Source of the DNA: Chitinophaga agri
GTDB lineage: Bacteria; Bacteroidota; Bacteroidia; Chitinophagales; Chitinophagaceae
Reading direction: 5' to 3'
Length of the DNA stretch: 64,000 bases
NCBI RefSeq assembly: GCF_010093065.1
Contig: NZ_CP048113.1
Location: 5,084,001 to 5,148,000 of the forward strand
The position numbers and the translations under genes are program-made. This document shows, piece after piece, positions 61,913 to 64,000 of this stretch. The notes beneath the pieces are model-generated. The model did not search any database. It was not told the origin of the DNA and saw nothing but the letters and a program-made list of their open reading frames with translations. Numbering within the stretch: position 1 is the first letter of the stretch; every line of letters starts with the position of its first letter.

Positions 61913-62824
61913 TTATAGCTGACGTGATCGGGACGGAGCATATTGAGTAATATAAAATTGGTTATTGCTAAAATATAGTGTCTGCCGCCGCTCTGTTGTT
62001 GGTAGTGATGGCAATAATATTACATTATCATTTTGTGCAAATTCTATTGTGTCCAGGTTCTTTTGTCCTAGAATAACATAAAATATCTCTTTGGGGGATA
62101 ATGATGAGCGTTCTTTATCAGATCTTATTTCACGCGGCGATGACATCTTTTCGGATTTCTCATCTTCATTATATGAGCAGATATTTGTTTTTCTTATTTT
62201 ATTAACATATTCAATCGCTTTAAGCGAAAAATGATATGGTTTATTCAGACGTTTAAAATTGTCACTTAATTCCGTTGAGAGTATTGTTGCCGTTGAGTGA
62301 CCAATGAGAAGAGTGCCTATTTTTTCAACAACATTTTTTGTTTTTAGCCATCTCCAAAGTTCATTGTTCCCATCATATAACACGGTGTTCGTCGATCTTA
62401 GAGATAAGCTTTCAATCATGGCATAGTTGGGATGACTATTTCGCCATATTGTATCTCTAAGGAGTGAATTATAGTTGGACAGTATTAAGTGGATATATCC
62501 TCCTTGTTTTTTTGCCTTTTCCTCCAGCGAATATAATAGCCACAGACAATTTATCCTTTCTTCTTCGATGGTCTCAAAGTCTTCGATTATCACAATATGT
62601 TTGTTCGAGAATGTCCATTTGTAGTGTTTGTCTATTATTTCTTCTTTGAGTAAGGTTTTTTGTAGAGAAGCGAAGTTATGAGTGATGTTAGATAAAAAGA
62701 TAATTTCGGGCGAGCAGTTAAATTCAATAGGTTCATTGATAAGATTTTTCTGTAGTCGAACAGAGAAATGCTTCGTATGTTCTTGTTTTCCTGGGACACG
62801 TATATGTAATCTTATTCTTGCCAT
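61913..62824 (-). CDS. Catalytically dead homologue of the metallophosphatase
   Basis: A 303-residue protein that aligns with residues of about 555-850 of the phosphatase encoded at 56817-59387. EPIEFNCSPEIIFLSN matches EPVEFDKPSKIMALSD, and INCLWLLYSLEEKAKKQGGYIHLILSN matches the corresponding helix. Every catalytic motif is changed: DIEGN to NITHN, GDMFDRG to EDFETIE, GNHE to SNYN, VHGG to IGHS, and GHT to LGQ. It lacks the thioredoxin-like part and has no obvious signal peptide from this start, so location is uncertain. It should not be an active phosphatase; a binding or regulatory role is inferred. It starts 14 bases after the CPYC lipoprotein gene. Confidence 0.82.
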   Translation of the reverse strand: MARIRLHIRVPGKQEHTKHFSVRLQKNLINEPIEFNCSPEIIFLSNITHNFASLQKTLLKEEIIDKHYKWTFSNKHIVIIEDFETIEEERINCLWLLYSLEEKAKKQGGYIHLILSNYNSLLRDTIWRNSHPNYAMIESLSLRSTNTVLYDGNNELWRWLKTKNVVEKIGTLLIGHSTATILSTELSDNFKRLNKPYHFSLKAIEYVNKIRKTNICSYNEDEKSEKMSSPREIRSDKERSSLSPKEIFYVILGQKNLDTIEFAQNDNVILLPSLPTTERRQTLYFSNNQFYITQYAPSRSRQL

Positions 62825-62838
62825 TGCTTTTATAATGC

Positions 62839-63348
62839 TTAGTGGAAAAAATCAGCTAAATCATCCTTCACCGAATAGGGGATTGAAGCTACTTTTTTGT
62901 AGATTTTCCCTTTTGTGGAATAATAGAATGTTGGTTTGTCAGCGCAGAGCGCATATTCACTAGCTTTATTTGTACTGTCTATGCGGATATTGGATGAAGT
63001 GATTGGTAGATCATAACCTTGTTCTCTAAACAATGCTGCTATTGTCTTTAGTCCCTTATTAGCAGATATTATTATGTAATGCGAGGTGTCAATATTTTTA
63101 TGTTTTTTAGCTATTTTTTCAATGGTTTTCTTTTTGCAATAAGGACAACTTGCATTGATTGGAAGAATAAGAAAAGCAAGAGAATCTTGAGATTTTACCT
63201 GAGGAATTCCTTCCAATAGGGAATCGATTTTTTTAAAGATATGAACTTGCACATTACTATCTAAGATCACTTCTGTATGTGTTACTTTCTTTTCGTTTCT
63301 ACACGAAATCAGTATTAAAGCCACAAAGAAAATAATATTTGTTTTCAT
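62839..63348 (-). CDS. Thioredoxin-fold lipoprotein with a CPYC motif
   Basis: A 169-residue periplasmic lipoprotein. From the ATG at 63348 the signal peptide ends in LISC (lipidated C16); ATGs up to five codons upstream are in frame. The redox motif CPYC is at residues 68-71, followed by a basic helix (KKKTIEKIAKKHK). The cis-proline block appears as DKPTFYYS. Both are as expected for a thiol-disulfide protein. It is the second gene of the minus-strand cluster, and its natural substrate may be the two-cysteine secreted protein encoded just upstream; this is inference. Confidence 0.8.
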   Translation of the reverse strand: MKTNIIFFVALILISCRNEKKVTHTEVILDSNVQVHIFKKIDSLLEGIPQVKSQDSLAFLILPINASCPYCKKKTIEKIAKKHKNIDTSHYIIISANKGLKTIAALFREQGYDLPITSSNIRIDSTNKASEYALCADKPTFYYSTKGKIYKKVASIPYSVKDDLADFFH

Positions 63349-63382
63349 CATTGTGAGGGTCATGATGCAGTCATGAATGGTG

Positions 63383-63431
63383 ATAGTTAAAACAACCTAA
63401 AGCTGGAATTGCCCTAGATTGTTTTAACTAT
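63383..63431. repeat. 13-bp inverted repeat between peptide and CPYC genes
   Basis: ATAGTTAAAACAA (63383-63395) and TTGTTTTAACTAT (63419-63431) pair perfectly around a 23-base loop. It lies directly after the peptide stop. It can act as a partial terminator, which would give more peptide transcript than downstream transcript. Confidence 0.6.
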
Positions 63432-63449
63432 TTGGATGTATTTAATCCA

Positions 63450-63764
63450 TTATTTATCACCTGTTACAGTTGTGTTAGTATCTGCACCTGCACTTGGCGC
63501 ATCACCAGAGGTTGCAGCTGCACCTACAGAAGTAGCAGATGCTCCGCCCGCAGTTAGCGTGTTGTGGCAATCTGCTGGTACGGTTGGACCTGATTCTTTT
63601 GGCTGGCAGGTAATAGAGTTGCCACTTCCGGTAAGTGTTCCATCCAGTGCGAATTTTGCATTGTCAGCTTTTGACTCTGATGGGATGAATGCAGCAGTGA
63701 TTGCAGAAGCACCAAGCAGTGCCATGCCTAGAAAAGAGAATTTTTTTACAGATAACTTTTGCAT
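63450..63764 (-). CDS. Short secreted two-cysteine protein
   Basis: A 104-residue protein with an N-terminal signal peptide (MQKLSVKKFSFLGMALLGAS, cleavage probably near SKA-DN at 33-34). The mature part has only two cysteines, C53 and C66, 12 residues apart, and so could form one disulfide. The last 35 residues are low-complexity Ala, Gly, Ser, Thr (TAGGASATSVGAAATSGDAP). I do not recognise a family. Small secreted peptides next to DUF4221-like or TlpA-like proteins are a recurring Bacteroidota theme (for example NVEALA-type peptides), which this resembles in size only. First gene of the cluster, with a -7 box upstream. Confidence 0.7.
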   Translation of the reverse strand: MQKLSVKKFSFLGMALLGASAITAAFIPSESKADNAKFALDGTLTGSGNSITCQPKESGPTVPADCHNTLTAGGASATSVGAAATSGDAPSAGADTNTTVTGDK

Positions 63765-63819
63765 AAAAAAAGGGTTAAAATGTTAATGATAGAAATTATT
63801 ACAATGGCCATTATCAGTA

Positions 63820-63827
63820 CAAAATTA
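63820..63827 (-). promoter_or_regulatory. -7 promoter box for the secreted peptide cluster
   Basis: On the minus strand TAATTTTG, an exact TAnnTTTG, with a predicted start near 63812 and a leader of about 48 bases before the peptide ATG. A clear -33 TTG is not seen. The remaining bases to 64000 hold only short open frames running off the right edge on the minus strand, which cannot be assigned. Confidence 0.5.
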
Positions 63828-64000
63828 GCGAAGGCTTGTCTTATATAAACAGACATAAAGTGTATGTCCGGTAATTATCTGATTTTATTTTTTCAGGATA
63901 TCAATAGCCGTACATTTTTATAGTTTACAAGTTGTAATTAATGCGTGGATATTAGCGGAAAGCCCATGTCTGTGTTGCAATAGCGTATCAGAAAGTGTAT

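Noticed and set aside
63436..63786. Plus-strand frame opposite the secreted peptide gene
   Set aside because: It is Ala/Pro-rich because it mirrors the peptide's low-complexity tail. The minus-strand frame has a proper signal peptide and an exact -7 box, so it is the gene.
1..64000. tRNA, rRNA, CRISPR array, insertion sequence or prophage
   Set aside because: I looked through the intergenic stretches and found no cloverleaf with CCA end, no regular spacer-repeat array, no transposase and no integrase. A covariance-model search would be needed to rule out small RNAs fully.

Overview
The window comes from a Bacteroidota chromosome, most likely a Chitinophaga-type member of the Chitinophagaceae. 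The grounds are gliding genes (gldD, gldE), two SusC/SusD pairs, a FecR/ECF-sigma pair, a GH92 mannosidase, Bacteroidota -7 promoter boxes (TAnnTTTG), few Shine-Dalgarno sequences and several TTG/GTG starts. No tRNA, rRNA, CRISPR array, insertion sequence or phage was found.

Layout. 1-5.8 kb, minus strand: the 3'-truncated end of a LutB-like iron-sulfur protein, a DUF3109 protein, and the block mutY-ssb-gldE-gldD. 6.3-9.5 kb, plus: an HU-type DNA-binding protein, a TPR membrane protein, a 31-residue mS38-like basic protein and RNase G. 9.6-16.8 kb: L,D-transpeptidase, RidA, a 3-hydroxyacyl-CoA-dehydrogenase-like protein, TsaB, a small ArsR regulator, an MBL-rhodanese fusion, an SDR and a BON lipoprotein. 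16.8-20 kb, minus: a lipid A-type acyltransferase, NadB and a YhhN membrane protein.

20.1-38.7 kb is a regulated export locus. A histidine kinase and an NtrC-type sigma54 activator are read leftwards. A ten-gene efflux operon is read rightwards: HlyD, FtsX permease, ATPase, a permease remnant, three more permeases, a second ATPase, TolC and a MacA-like adaptor. A GG-N10-GC sigma54 promoter lies directly before the first adaptor gene, so regulator and target can be joined from sequence alone.

38.9-49.8 kb: a hypothetical protein, a histone-H1-like basic protein, GH92, GpsA, a first SusC/SusD pair, a decayed small membrane-protein gene and a DbpA-like helicase.

49.8-63.8 kb is the most unusual part and becomes visibly richer in A+T. 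A FecR anti-sigma factor and an ECF sigma face an STN-containing SusC, then a SusD, then an 856-residue protein joining a cysteine-less thioredoxin-like region to a metallophosphatase. Converging on it is a minus-strand cluster: a short secreted two-cysteine protein, a CPYC thioredoxin-fold lipoprotein, a shorter homologue of the phosphatase in which every catalytic motif is gone, and two tandem DUF4221 lipoproteins. Active enzyme, dead homologue, redox protein, putative propellers and secreted peptide together look like an undescribed cell-envelope system. That reading is inference; the homology and the motif losses are read from the sequence.
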